Positions 25,979 through 34,008 of a DNA stretch of 64,000 nucleotides are shown here, in pieces. This DNA is from CADEFQ01 sp050185195 (GTDB lineage: Bacteria > Pseudomonadota > Gammaproteobacteria > Steroidobacterales > Steroidobacteraceae). A program made the translations under genes and the position numbers. How positions within the stretch are numbered: position 1 is the first letter of the stretch; each line of letters opens with the position of its first letter. The stretch is from assembly GCA_050185195.1 (NCBI GenBank), contig JBFWZQ010000007.1, forward strand, positions 80,736 through 144,735, written 5' to 3'. The notes beneath the pieces are model-generated. The model had not been told where the DNA came from, did no database searches, and saw nothing but the letters and a program-made list of their open reading frames with translations.

Positions 25979-26496
25979 TGCAGGTGCGCGCCTGCACGCT
26001 GGCAGACTTGCCGGCCGTGCAGGCGATCTACGGCCACCATGTCCTGACCGGCACCGCGAGCTTCGAGCTCGAGGCGCCGTCGCTCGGGGAAATGACCGCG
26101 CGGTTCCGGCACGTCGCCGAAGAGGCCCGCTACCCGTTTCTCGTCGCGCTGGACGGCTCCCGCGTGCTCGGCTTTGCCTACGCGAGCGAGTTCCGGGCCC
26201 GGCCCGCCTACCGCCACACCTGCGAGAACTCGGTCTACGTCGCGCCCGACAGCCAGCGGCGGGGCGCGGGCCTCGCGCTCATGCGCGCGCTGATCCCGGC
26301 CTGCGAAGCGCGCGGCCTGCGGGAGATGCTCGCCGTGATCGGCGATGCGGAGAACGTGGGTTCGATCGGCCTGCATCGCCAGCTCGGCTTCGTGCAGGTC
26401 GGCACATTCCGCAACGTCGGCTTCAAGTTCGGCCGCTGGCTCGACGTGGTGCTGATGCAGCTTTCAATGCAGGAACGGGGGAGTACATGCGCATGA
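25978..26496 (+). CDS. GNAT acetyltransferase of the phosphinothricin/methionine sulfone acetyltransferase type
   Basis: A 172-residue N-acetyltransferase. The pattern AIYGHHVLTGTASFELEAPS, FAYASEFRARPAYRHTCENSVYVAP, RRGAGLALMRALI and MLAVIGDAENVGSIGLHRQLGF with GFKFGRWLDVVLMQ is characteristic of the Pat/Bar/MddA group, which acetylate phosphinothricin, methionine sulfoximine or related amino acid analogues. True physiological substrate unknown. It is translationally coupled to pntB by TGATG, and overlaps the downstream serine hydrolase by ten bases. Confidence 0.88.
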   Translation: MQVRACTLADLPAVQAIYGHHVLTGTASFELEAPSLGEMTARFRHVAEEARYPFLVALDGSRVLGFAYASEFRARPAYRHTCENSVYVAPDSQRRGAGLALMRALIPACEARGLREMLAVIGDAENVGSIGLHRQLGFVQVGTFRNVGFKFGRWLDVVLMQLSMQERGSTCA

Positions 26497-27776
26497 TTTC
26501 GATCGGATGGGCGGGCTACTCACGTCGGCTCGCGCTCGGGGCCGGCACGGCGCTGATCGCGGCACTGCTGCTGGCATCACCGCCGGCGCTCGCGCGCGGC
26601 GACGCCTTGCCGCGGGCGACCCCCGAATCCGTCGGACTCGACCCCGCGCGCCTCACGCGCATCGCCACGGCGATGCAGGGCTATGTCGAGCGGCGTGAGC
26701 TGCCGGGCGGCGTCGTGCTGGTCGCACGACACGGCAAGCTCGCGTACGAACTGGCGTTCGGCGAGTCGCACCCGGACACGATCTTCCGCATCGCCTCGCA
26801 GTCGAAGGCGCTCACGAGCACCGGCATCATGCTGCTGGTGGAGGAAGGGCGGATCGCGCTCTCCGACCCGCTCAGCAAGTTCATCCCGCAGTTCGCGAAG
26901 CCAGTCGTCGCCGAACCCGACGGCGAGGGCTACAAGATCGTCCCGGCCAAGCGCGAAATCACGATCCGCGACCTGCTCACGCACACCTCGGGGCTCGGCT
27001 ACGGCGTCGGCATCGGCGCGGATCGCTGGAAGGCCGCCGGCATCCAGAAGTGGTACTTCGCGGATCGTGATGAACCGATGGCCGATATCGTGGCCCGCAT
27101 GGGCACGCTGCCGCTCGAGTCGCAACCCGGCGAAAAGTGGGTGTACGGCTACTCGATCGACGTGCTCGGCGTCGTGATCGAGCGCGTCACGGGCCAGTCG
27201 CTCGACCGCTTCCTGCGCGAGCGGCTGTTCGAGCCGCTCGGCATGGTCGACACCTGCTTCTACCTGCCGCCCGCGAAGCGCGCGCGCCTCGCGAAGGTGT
27301 GGTCGCCGAAGGAAGGTGGCGGACTCGAGCTCGCGCCGGATCCGGGTGTCGGCATCGGCCAGGGCCTCTACGTCGACGGGCCACGCAAGGCGTTCTCGGG
27401 CGGCGGCGGCCTGCTGTCGACCGCGGGCGACTACGCGCGCTTCCTGCAGATGATGCTGAACGGCGGCACGCTCGACGGCCAGCGCCTGCTGTCGCGCAAG
27501 ACAGTCGAACTGATGACGGCCGACTTCACCGGCCCGATCCCCGATCGCCCCGGCCGCGGCTGGGGACTCGGCTTCGAGATCGCCACCGACCTCGGCCGGC
27601 GGGGCCTGCCGGGCAGCCTGGGCGATTACGGCTGGGGCGGCGCGTACAACACGTATTATTGGGTCGACCCGAAGGAAGACCTGCTCGTCGTGTACCAGAC
27701 GCAGGTGATACCGCCGAGCGGCATCAAGGATTTCGAAACGCTGCGTGGGCTCGTGTACCAGGCCATCAGGGAGTAG
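26487..27776 (+). CDS. Serine hydrolase of the class C beta-lactamase / esterase family
   Basis: A 429-residue exported protein with a signal peptide of about 37 residues ending in ALARGD. The SxxK nucleophile is Ser104-Gln-Ser-Lys107 in FRIASQSKAL, the tyrosine motif is YGYS near residue 220, and the region LLTHTSGLGYG is typical. Such proteins are usually esterases or D-aminopeptidases, not true beta-lactamases; the third KTG-type motif is not clear. ATG 26487 lies inside the previous gene, with a GGGGAG ribosome binding site upstream; a slightly later ATG (26493) is possible. Confidence 0.88.
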   Translation: MRMISIGWAGYSRRLALGAGTALIAALLLASPPALARGDALPRATPESVGLDPARLTRIATAMQGYVERRELPGGVVLVARHGKLAYELAFGESHPDTIFRIASQSKALTSTGIMLLVEEGRIALSDPLSKFIPQFAKPVVAEPDGEGYKIVPAKREITIRDLLTHTSGLGYGVGIGADRWKAAGIQKWYFADRDEPMADIVARMGTLPLESQPGEKWVYGYSIDVLGVVIERVTGQSLDRFLRERLFEPLGMVDTCFYLPPAKRARLAKVWSPKEGGGLELAPDPGVGIGQGLYVDGPRKAFSGGGGLLSTAGDYARFLQMMLNGGTLDGQRLLSRKTVELMTADFTGPIPDRPGRGWGLGFEIATDLGRRGLPGSLGDYGWGGAYNTYYWVDPKEDLLVVYQTQVIPPSGIKDFETLRGLVYQAIRE

Positions 27777-27781
27777 ACGAA

Positions 27782-28354
27782 ATGCTGGGAACACTCGTCT
27801 TCGTCGCCATCGTCGCGGCCGTCGCGCTCGGCGGCATCGACCTCTACAACCGGCTGGTCGCGCTGAAGCATCGCGTGGCGACCGCCTGGTCCAACATCGA
27901 CGTGCTGCTGAAGCAGCGGCACGACGAACTGCCGAAGCTCGTCGACACCTGCCGCCAGTACATGCAGTACGAGCAGGAAACACTCGAGCAGGTGATGCAG
28001 GCGCGCAATGCCGTGTACGCCGCGCGCGAAGCGGGCAATGTCCCGGGCGTGAGCGCCGCCGAGGGCGGCCTGCGGGCGCAACTCGGCAAGCTCTTCGCGG
28101 TGGCCGAGGCCTACCCCGACCTCAAGGCGAACGCGTCCTTCCAGCAACTGCAATCGCGCATCAGCGCACTCGAGACCGGCATCTCCGATCGTCGCGAGCT
28201 CTACAACGAAAGCGTCAACATCAACAACGCGACCCTCGAGCAGTTTCCCGCCTCGATCGTCGCGGGCCTGTTTGCCTTCAAGCCGGCGAAACTCCTCGAA
28301 TTCACCGACGCCGAGAAGGCCGACGTCAGCGTGAAGGCGCTCTTCAACGCCTGA
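27782..28354 (+). CDS. LemA family protein (first of two)
   Basis: A 190-residue protein with one N-terminal membrane helix (residues 2-19) and a long helical domain. LYNRLVALKHRVATAWSNIDVLLKQRHDELPKLVDTCRQYM is the LemA signature, and DRRELYNESVNINNATLEQFPASIVAGLF the conserved C-terminal part. LemA proteins are membrane-anchored helical bundles of poorly known function, linked in several bacteria to envelope proteases and stress. It begins five bases after the hydrolase stop and is followed at once by a second LemA and a GIDE-like gene. Confidence 0.92.
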   Translation: MLGTLVFVAIVAAVALGGIDLYNRLVALKHRVATAWSNIDVLLKQRHDELPKLVDTCRQYMQYEQETLEQVMQARNAVYAAREAGNVPGVSAAEGGLRAQLGKLFAVAEAYPDLKANASFQQLQSRISALETGISDRRELYNESVNINNATLEQFPASIVAGLFAFKPAKLLEFTDAEKADVSVKALFNA

Positions 28355-28359
28355 TCCGC

Positions 28360-28890
28360 ATGACCGGCTACGCGCTCCTCCTGCTGCTGTTCGTGGCGGG
28401 CGTCTACGCCGCGGCGCTCTACAACCAGCTCGTGCTCGTCAGGCACAACGTGGGCAAGGCCTGGGCCAACATCGGCGTGCTGCTGAAGCAGCGCCATGAC
28501 GAGATCCCGAAACTGGTCGAGGCCTGTCGCCAGTACACGCAGTTCGAGGCGGGCCTGCTCGCGCGCCTCACGAGCGCGCGGGCGGCGGCCATCGCCGCGC
28601 AGCAGCGTGCGAGCGCGAGCGCCGTCGGGCGCGCGGAAGGCGCGTTGCGCGCGGAGCTGGCGCTGATCGCCGCGACCGCGGAGGCCTACCCGGACCTCAA
28701 GGCCAATACGCAGTTCGGCGCCTTGCAGGCACGCCTGTCGGACCTCGAGACGGCCATCGCAGACCGGCGCGAGTTCTACAACGAGAGCGTGCGCATCAAC
28801 AACGTGACCGTGGAGCGCTTTCCGGCGCGCTTGCTGGCCGGCTGGTTCGGCTTCCGGCCCGCCGAACTGCTGGCCTACGGCGATGGTTGA
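28360..28890 (+). CDS. LemA family protein (second of two)
   Basis: A 176-residue paralogue of the preceding gene with the same layout: membrane helix at residues 3-20, then LYNQLVLVRHNVGKAWANIGVLLKQRHDEIPKLVEACRQY and FYNESVRINNVTVERFPARLLAGWFGF. It is alanine- and arginine-richer in the middle and lacks the C-terminal extension of its neighbour. Tandem LemA genes imply a hetero-oligomer or a recent duplication followed by divergence. Its stop overlaps the GIDE-like start by eight bases, so the three are one operon. Confidence 0.9.
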   Translation: MTGYALLLLLFVAGVYAAALYNQLVLVRHNVGKAWANIGVLLKQRHDEIPKLVEACRQYTQFEAGLLARLTSARAAAIAAQQRASASAVGRAEGALRAELALIAATAEAYPDLKANTQFGALQARLSDLETAIADRREFYNESVRINNVTVERFPARLLAGWFGFRPAELLAYGDG

Positions 28891-29707
28891 CGACACCGAA
28901 GCGTTCGCGTTCGCCGCGATCGCGGCGGTCAGCGGCTACCTGATGTGGCGACGGAACATGCGCGCCGCAAACCTCATGGCAGGCATCGCCACCTCGCGCA
29001 TCGCCTCGGCCGCGAAGGGTTACGTGGAACTGGTCGGCACGGCGCGGGGCGCCGGCGGCGCGCCCGTGAGGGACCCGATCCAGTTCGTGGAATGCCTCTG
29101 GTACAAGCTCGTGACCGAGAAGCGCAGCCTGCTGAGCCGCAACCGGCAATGGGAAGTGGAAAGCCGCGCGGCGAGCACCGAACCCCTGTCGCTCGAGGAC
29201 GGCACGGGCTCGTGCCTGATCGTGCCGGGCGAAGCGAAGATCGACGAGGAGCAGGACCCCGACATCGTGGTGAAGGCCAGCTCGACGCGGCGCCACAAGA
29301 TCTGGCGCATCCACGACGGCGACCCCCTCTACGCCCTCGGCTTCCTCGTGCGCCGGCCGGCGGTGCCGGAAGGCGCGCCGGTCGAACTGCTGCGCGTCTG
29401 GAAGCGCAACCAGGCGAAGCTGCTCGAGCGCTTCGATGGCAACCGCGACGGGCGCATCGACGCCGCGGAATGGGAGCGCGCCCGCCGCGCGGCACTCGAA
29501 CACGCGACGGCGGATGCGGCGGCGGCGCCGGACGCGCATATCGGTTATCGGCTTCGCAGCCCGGATGACGACCGACCCCTGCTCGTCTCGAGCGGCAGCG
29601 AAACCGAGGTGTCGCGCCGGGTGACTTGGCGCTCGCGCCTGGGACTCGCGCTCTTCGTCGGCGGCACCCTCTATATACTGTTCGCCCTCTCGCAGTGGCT
29701 CACATGA
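28883..29707 (+). CDS. GIDE/MULAN-like membrane protein with an EF-hand
   Basis: A 274-residue protein with a membrane segment at each end (about residues 8-22 and 255-272). Between them lies a domain resembling the GIDE domain of mitochondrial MULAN ligases (YVELVGTARGAGGAPVRDPIQFVECLWYKLVTEK), which in bacteria often sits beside LemA. Residues 185-196 (DGNRDGRIDAAE) form a textbook EF-hand calcium loop with Asp at 1, 3-5 acidic/Asn ligands and Glu at 12. No RING domain follows, so it is not a ubiquitin ligase. Calcium-responsive envelope function is inferred only. Overlap with both neighbours indicates coupled translation. Confidence 0.8.
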   Translation: MVDDTEAFAFAAIAAVSGYLMWRRNMRAANLMAGIATSRIASAAKGYVELVGTARGAGGAPVRDPIQFVECLWYKLVTEKRSLLSRNRQWEVESRAASTEPLSLEDGTGSCLIVPGEAKIDEEQDPDIVVKASSTRRHKIWRIHDGDPLYALGFLVRRPAVPEGAPVELLRVWKRNQAKLLERFDGNRDGRIDAAEWERARRAALEHATADAAAAPDAHIGYRLRSPDDDRPLLVSSGSETEVSRRVTWRSRLGLALFVGGTLYILFALSQWLT

Positions 29708-30360
29708 AAATCGAACTCACCCCCCACGAAGCCCGCGTCATCGGCTGCCTGATCGAAAAGCAGGTGACCACGCCCGACCAGTACCCGCTGTCGCTCAACG
29801 CGCTGGTGAACGCCTGCAACCAGAAGAGCAACCGTGATCCCGTGCTCGCCCTCGACGAAGGCGAAGTGCAGCGCACGCTCGATGCCCTGTCGCGCAAGCA
29901 CTATGTGATCGAGCGCTCGGGCTTCGGCAGCCGCGTGCAGAAGTACCAGCAGAACTTCTGCAACACCGAGTACGGCACGCTGAAGTTCACGCCGGTGGAA
30001 CTCGGCATCGTGTGCGAACTGCTGCTGCGCGGACCGCAGACACCTGGCGAACTGCGGGGCCGCGTTCCGCGCATGGCCACGCTCGCGGACGTGGGGGAGA
30101 TCGAGGCGGCCCTTCAGGCCCTCGCGATGCGCGAAGCGGGTGCCGTCGTCGCGCGCCTCGCGCGCGAGCCGGGTCGGCGCGACGCCTGCTGGGCACAGCT
30201 TTTCACGGGCCCTGTCGAGGCAGCGCCCCTCGATGAAATCGCGCTGGCGCCGGCGCACGCCCCCGCACCGCCACCCGTGGCGGACGATCGGCTCGATCGG
30301 CTCGAGGCGGAGGTGCGCGCCCTGCGCGCCGAAGTCGAAGCGCTGAAGCGCCGCGATTAG
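29704..30360 (+). CDS. yceH: YceH family (DUF480) protein
   Basis: A 218-residue cytosolic protein of two winged-helix domains. The signature LTPHEARVIGCLIEKQVTTPDQYPLSLNALVNACNQKSNRDPV is nearly invariant in YceH, and FNTEYGTLKFT-like and LLLRGPQTPGELRGR segments mark the second domain. A C-terminal coiled coil (RLDRLEAEVRALRAEVEALKRR) is unusually clear here. Function is not established; conserved in gammaproteobacteria. The ATG overlaps the stop of the upstream gene. It is separated from the convergent GST by 12 bases. Confidence 0.93.
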   Translation: MKIELTPHEARVIGCLIEKQVTTPDQYPLSLNALVNACNQKSNRDPVLALDEGEVQRTLDALSRKHYVIERSGFGSRVQKYQQNFCNTEYGTLKFTPVELGIVCELLLRGPQTPGELRGRVPRMATLADVGEIEAALQALAMREAGAVVARLAREPGRRDACWAQLFTGPVEAAPLDEIALAPAHAPAPPPVADDRLDRLEAEVRALRAEVEALKRRD

Positions 30361-30372
30361 GGCGCCTGCACC

Positions 30373-31011
30373 CTAGCCTTTCGGCGCGGACGGCGGCGCA
30401 TAGGTCGCGCGAAACTCCGCCAGCGCCTCGCAGCGGGCCACGAGGGCGCCGAGCGCCGGATAGGCGGCGGCATCGAGTGCCACCGCGGGCATTTCCACGA
30501 GGAAGGTCGTGACCACCGCCGCGCTGATGTCGGCCTGCGTCAGGCGATCGCCCACGAGCCAGGCACCCTCGCCGCGCGCGGCGCAGGCCGTGTCCAGCGC
30601 CGCCAGGGCGCCGTGCATCTGCGACCGGCAACGCTCGACCCAGGGTTCGTGGCGCTTCTCCGGCGGACGGAAGGCCGACTCGTAGATCTGCTCGCGTCCC
30701 TTGTCGGCCGCACCCACCGCCAGCGCGACGAGCTGCAGCGCCCGCCGCCGATCGGCGCCGTGCGCGGGCATCAGCGAGCGCGCCGTGCCGGCCATTTCAT
30801 CGAGGCTGTCGAGGATCGCGGCCGACTCGGCCAGCACCTCGCCGTCGTCGAGCACGAGCGTGGGCACGCGCCCGAGCGGACTGTATTGCCGGATGCGCGC
30901 GAAATCGCGCCCGACCGACCAGCCGAGGTGCTCGAACGGCATGCCGTAGTGCCGAAGCGTTATCGCCACGCGCCGTACGAACGGCGAATCGAACATGCCG
31001 ATGAGTTTCAT
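30373..31011 (-). CDS. Glutathione S-transferase family protein
   Basis: A 212-residue GST with a thioredoxin-like N-terminal domain (KLIGMFDSPFVRRVAITLRHYGMPFEH) and the cis-proline/ESAAI segment RVPTLVLDDGEVLAESAAIL, then the all-helical C-terminal domain. The SPFVRR start places a serine where catalytic serine or cysteine of beta/zeta-like GSTs occurs. Substrate unknown. It is divergent from the MOSC gene with 38 bases between starts. Confidence 0.88.
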   Translation of the reverse strand: MKLIGMFDSPFVRRVAITLRHYGMPFEHLGWSVGRDFARIRQYSPLGRVPTLVLDDGEVLAESAAILDSLDEMAGTARSLMPAHGADRRRALQLVALAVGAADKGREQIYESAFRPPEKRHEPWVERCRSQMHGALAALDTACAARGEGAWLVGDRLTQADISAAVVTTFLVEMPAVALDAAAYPALGALVARCEALAEFRATYAPPSAPKG

Positions 31012-31049
31012 GGTTTGGGCTACGATGGCGGCGGGACGATACGGGGAGT

Positions 31050-31898
31050 GTGGCAGCTTTGGCAGTTCGCATCGAGTCGCTCGCCTGCTATCCGATCAAG
31101 GGCTGCCACCGGGTCGAGTGCGAAAGCACCGAGCTCCTGCACTCGGGCCTGCGGCACGATCGCGAATGGATGCTCGTCGACCCGAACGGCCAGTTCGTCA
31201 CGCAACGCACCGATGCGGTGCTCGCGACCCTCGCCCCGTCCATCGATGCCGGCGCGCAGACACTCACGGTCAACGCCCCGGGTCGCAGCGCCCTGCGCCT
31301 GCCGCTGGCCGCCCGCGGCGAGCGGTGCACGGTGCGCATCTGGAAGGACACGTGCGCCGCGGACGACCAGGGCGACGAGGCCGCCGCGTGGTTCTCGTCG
31401 GCGGTCGGCCGGCCCTTGCGGCTCGTGCGCTTCCCGGACGACGGGGTGCGACATGCAAACCCGCAGTTTGCGCGCGACGACCACGCGCCGGTGCGGTTCC
31501 CCGACGCCTACCCGATACTCGTCACGCAAAGCGCCTCACTCGCGGCGATCAATGCCGCCATCGCCGCCTCGGGCGCGGCGCCCGGGGAAGCACCGCTGCC
31601 GATGACACGCTTTCGACCGAACATCGTCCTTGCGGGCCTCGCGCCGTTCGAAGAAGACCGCATCGACCGGCTGCGCATTGGCCGCGTCGAGTTGCGCCTC
31701 GCCAAGCCGAGCACCCGCTGCATCGTGACGACCACCGACCAGGAGTCGGGCGCGCGCGGCGTCGAGCCGCTGCCCACGCTGAAGAAACTGCGCTGGAGCC
31801 GCGAGTTCAAGGGCGTCACGTTCGGCGAGAACGCCACCGTGCTGCAGCCCGGAACGCTGCGCGTGGGCGATGTCGTCGAGGTCATTCACCGGCGCTGA
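31050..31898 (+). CDS. MOSC domain protein (YcbX-like)
   Basis: A 282-residue protein with an N-terminal MOSC beta-barrel (IESLACYPIKGCHRVECESTELLHSGLRHDREWMLVDPNGQFVTQR) and a C-terminal MOSC domain with FRPNIVLAGLAPFEEDR, RCIVTTTDQESGARGVEPLPTLKKLR. The conserved cysteine that binds the molybdenum cofactor in the family is the one in TRCIVTT. YcbX-type proteins reduce N-hydroxylated compounds; E. coli YcbX has a C-terminal 2Fe-2S domain which is absent here. GTG 31050 sits only one base from a GGGGAG ribosome binding site, so TTG 31059 (giving MAVRIESL) is more likely functional. Confidence 0.88.
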   Translation: MAALAVRIESLACYPIKGCHRVECESTELLHSGLRHDREWMLVDPNGQFVTQRTDAVLATLAPSIDAGAQTLTVNAPGRSALRLPLAARGERCTVRIWKDTCAADDQGDEAAAWFSSAVGRPLRLVRFPDDGVRHANPQFARDDHAPVRFPDAYPILVTQSASLAAINAAIAASGAAPGEAPLPMTRFRPNIVLAGLAPFEEDRIDRLRIGRVELRLAKPSTRCIVTTTDQESGARGVEPLPTLKKLRWSREFKGVTFGENATVLQPGTLRVGDVVEVIHRR

Positions 31899-31929
31899 CC
31901 GCGCGGCCCGGCTGAAAGCCAAGCAGCCC

Positions 31930-31990
31930 GCGCCCCAGTGCGGTAGGCTGGGGAGCGGATCCACTGCATCCGCGCGCCTCCCACGAACCG
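31930..31990 (+). terminator. Possible hairpin after the MOSC gene
   Basis: Within 31950-31985 the sequence holds GCGGAT...ATCCGC flanked by GGGAG...CTCCC, giving a bulged hairpin about 50 bases after the MOSC stop. There is no run of T, so intrinsic termination is only possible. Nothing else is seen in this 146-base gap. Confidence 0.25.
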
Positions 31991-32044
31991 GGGACGGCCC
32001 ATTCCCATCGCTCTGGCGCAGCCCCAGATCATCCGGAGACTTGC

Positions 32045-32212
32045 TTGGCAAAGCCCAATTTTCGCCATCAGAAGCTGCAGAGGGAGCGGGACAAGAAAGC
32101 CCGCCAGCTCGAGAAGGAACAGCGCCGCATGGCGCGCAACGCGCAGGAACAGCCGCCCGAGGGGACTGCCCCTCCGGAAACACCTCCACCCGGGACCATC
32201 GAGACGCCGTGA
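32045..32212 (+). CDS. Small conserved charged protein (55 residues)
   Basis: Translating from TTG 32045 gives a lysine/arginine-rich helical start, AKPNFRHQKLQRERDKKARQ, and a proline/glutamate tail ending in TIETP. Proteins beginning with this AKPNF.HQK pattern recur in gammaproteobacteria as short frames of unknown role, which supports it being real. A GGAG sequence stands 7 bases upstream of the TTG. The stop (TGA at 32210) overlaps the GTG of the next gene. It might bind nucleic acid, but this is only inferred from charge. Confidence 0.7.
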   Translation: MAKPNFRHQKLQRERDKKARQLEKEQRRMARNAQEQPPEGTAPPETPPPGTIETP

Positions 32213-32616
32213 AGAATGCCCGCGCCAAGCCCGGCGCACCCGGCGCCGCGCGCAAGGAACGCCGCGAACAGTCCCTGCGCGACCGCGCGGCCAGCGAGAC
32301 CGTGCGCAATGCATTTCCGACGGTCGAACATATCCGGCTCGAGCTCACGTTCGTCGAAGCGACCGAGTCCGCGCCCGCGCCGCAGACTTTCGTGCTGCAT
32401 CCGCCTGCCCGGGCGTACTTCGAGTTTCCCTGCCCCTGGTCCGATTGCGACGGGCGCTTCGACCTCGCCGGCGTGGCACGGCGCACGATCGAACGGGGCC
32501 AGACCCAGCTCGATGGCACGATGGTGTGCACCGGGCAGCGTGCGCGGGACCGCATCCCCAAGCAGGCCTGCAACCTGCACGCCGGCTATTCCCTGACCGT
32601 CCTGTACTCGAAATGA
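32209..32616 (+). CDS. Conserved hypothetical protein with a four-cysteine pattern
   Basis: A 135-residue protein starting at GTG 32209, overlapping the small upstream gene by four bases. After a basic leader it has a beta-rich domain (IRLELTFVEA, AYFEFPCPWSDCDGRFDL) and cysteines in CPWSDC, MVCTGQR and QACNLHAGY, which could form a zinc or iron-sulfur site. I do not recognise the family firmly. Coupling to the small basic protein suggests a joint function. The stop is one base before the end of the convergent DUF2779 gene. Confidence 0.65.
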   Translation: MKNARAKPGAPGAARKERREQSLRDRAASETVRNAFPTVEHIRLELTFVEATESAPAPQTFVLHPPARAYFEFPCPWSDCDGRFDLAGVARRTIERGQTQLDGTMVCTGQRARDRIPKQACNLHAGYSLTVLYSK

Positions 32617-32617
32617 G

Positions 32618-33973
32618 CTAGGGCGACCCGCTCGCGAGGAAGCGCGCGAGCCGCACCAGCGCCCAGGTGTCCTGGCGGCAATAATCGAGCATGGCCTGGG
32701 CGAGTACCGCGCGACGGCCCGCATCGACACCCGCCTCGCGCAGTTCGAGGAACGCGAGCTGGGCTGCCTCCCCTTCCTGCACTTCGCCGAGCGCGCCGTA
32801 GGCGAGATCGGGCGCAATCGTCGGGATCACGGCCTTGAGTGACCACGAGCCCTGCATGTCGGGGTGGTAGTACGCGCGCCGCGTGATAGGCAGCAGGTCG
32901 GTCAACCGCGCCGCGAGCGCACGCAAGCCGGTGGCGTGCGCAGGCGCGAGGCGGGCCAGCAACTCGAGCGCACGCGCTTCGAAGCCGGCGTTGTACGCGA
33001 ACACCGCGCCCTCGCGCGGCACTGCCCCGAGGAGCGCTTGTGCAAGCGCCGCGAAGTCCCCGAAGGCGTCGATCGCGAGGTACTCGGCGTGCGCCACCTC
33101 GCCCGACGCCTGCTCGACGTGCAGCGACCACTGGAACGGCAGCTGTTCGTACGGTCGCGTGCCCACGACCTCCGGCACCGCGTAGGCAATCGTCTCGAAA
33201 TCGAGGTAACTGCGCGGATACGGTGCCTCGCGCACCGCCGCCGCCGCGTCGCGGTCGAAAACGACGATGCCGGCGCGCACCCGCTCGTCGCGGTGCGCCG
33301 ACAGGTCCGCGGGCGGTGCGCCCTGCGAACAGCGCCCGATGAACGGACAGTCGTAGGGCACCCTGCAATGCGGACCCATCGCGATGTCCGGTGCCGCGCG
33401 CAGCGACATCACCCGTTGCAGCGCCACGGCCTGCTCGCCGAGCACTGGCAGCAGCGCCTCGACCTGCGCGGTGATGTCCTCCTCGCGGAGCAGGCCCTCG
33501 AACTCGCCGGCACGCTCGAGCGTGAACTGGTTGTTCACATGACCGAGCAACACCCGATCGACGGGCACGCGCGCGCTACGCATCACGAGCGCCTGGAACG
33601 CGGCATCGGGCACGTGTTCGGGCTTCACGCCCGTCGACGCCTTGATCTCGATGAGCTCGGCGGCGCCGCGATCGTGGCGCAGCACGTCGGCGATGACGGC
33701 GAAATCCCCGTGGCGCACCGCCGCCTGGTGCAGCACCGGCGCACCGCCCGCGGCGAGCACGCGCGTGGTCTCCGCAATGGCCGCGGGCATGCCGCGCCCC
33801 CGTGAAATCACCTTGCCCGGCCAGAACGCGCGCACGAATTCGTCGAAGGCGCGGCCCTGGCGCAAGGGCATGCTGTCCGGCGCGCGGGCGTCGAGCGGTT
33901 CGTTGACTTCGAACCACAGGCGTTTCGTGCACTGCCGGCCCGCCATGAAGCGGGACTTGGTGAGCCATGCCAT
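32618..33973 (-). CDS. DUF2779 nuclease-like protein with Cas4-type cysteines and an RNase H-like domain
   Basis: A 451-residue protein of the DUF2779 family. The N-terminal half is a RecB/Cas4-like PD-(D/E)XK domain: QCTKRLWFE at residue 15, GDFAVIADVLRHD, ELIEIKAST, and the paired HCRVPYDCPFIGRC cysteines that together with Cys15 could hold an iron-sulfur cluster. The C-terminal half starts YLDFETIAYAVP, a DEDD exonuclease-like motif. Stand-alone DUF2779 proteins are suspected in repair or defence but unproven. There is no CRISPR array here. ATG 33973 (MAWLTKSRFMAG) is chosen; relatives start similarly. The aspartyl protease starts 35 bases away on the other strand. Confidence 0.82.
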   Translation of the reverse strand: MAWLTKSRFMAGRQCTKRLWFEVNEPLDARAPDSMPLRQGRAFDEFVRAFWPGKVISRGRGMPAAIAETTRVLAAGGAPVLHQAAVRHGDFAVIADVLRHDRGAAELIEIKASTGVKPEHVPDAAFQALVMRSARVPVDRVLLGHVNNQFTLERAGEFEGLLREEDITAQVEALLPVLGEQAVALQRVMSLRAAPDIAMGPHCRVPYDCPFIGRCSQGAPPADLSAHRDERVRAGIVVFDRDAAAAVREAPYPRSYLDFETIAYAVPEVVGTRPYEQLPFQWSLHVEQASGEVAHAEYLAIDAFGDFAALAQALLGAVPREGAVFAYNAGFEARALELLARLAPAHATGLRALAARLTDLLPITRRAYYHPDMQGSWSLKAVIPTIAPDLAYGALGEVQEGEAAQLAFLELREAGVDAGRRAVLAQAMLDYCRQDTWALVRLARFLASGSP

Positions 33974-34008
33974 GCGGCCATTTATACTGGCCCGCGGAGG
34001 CGTACACC

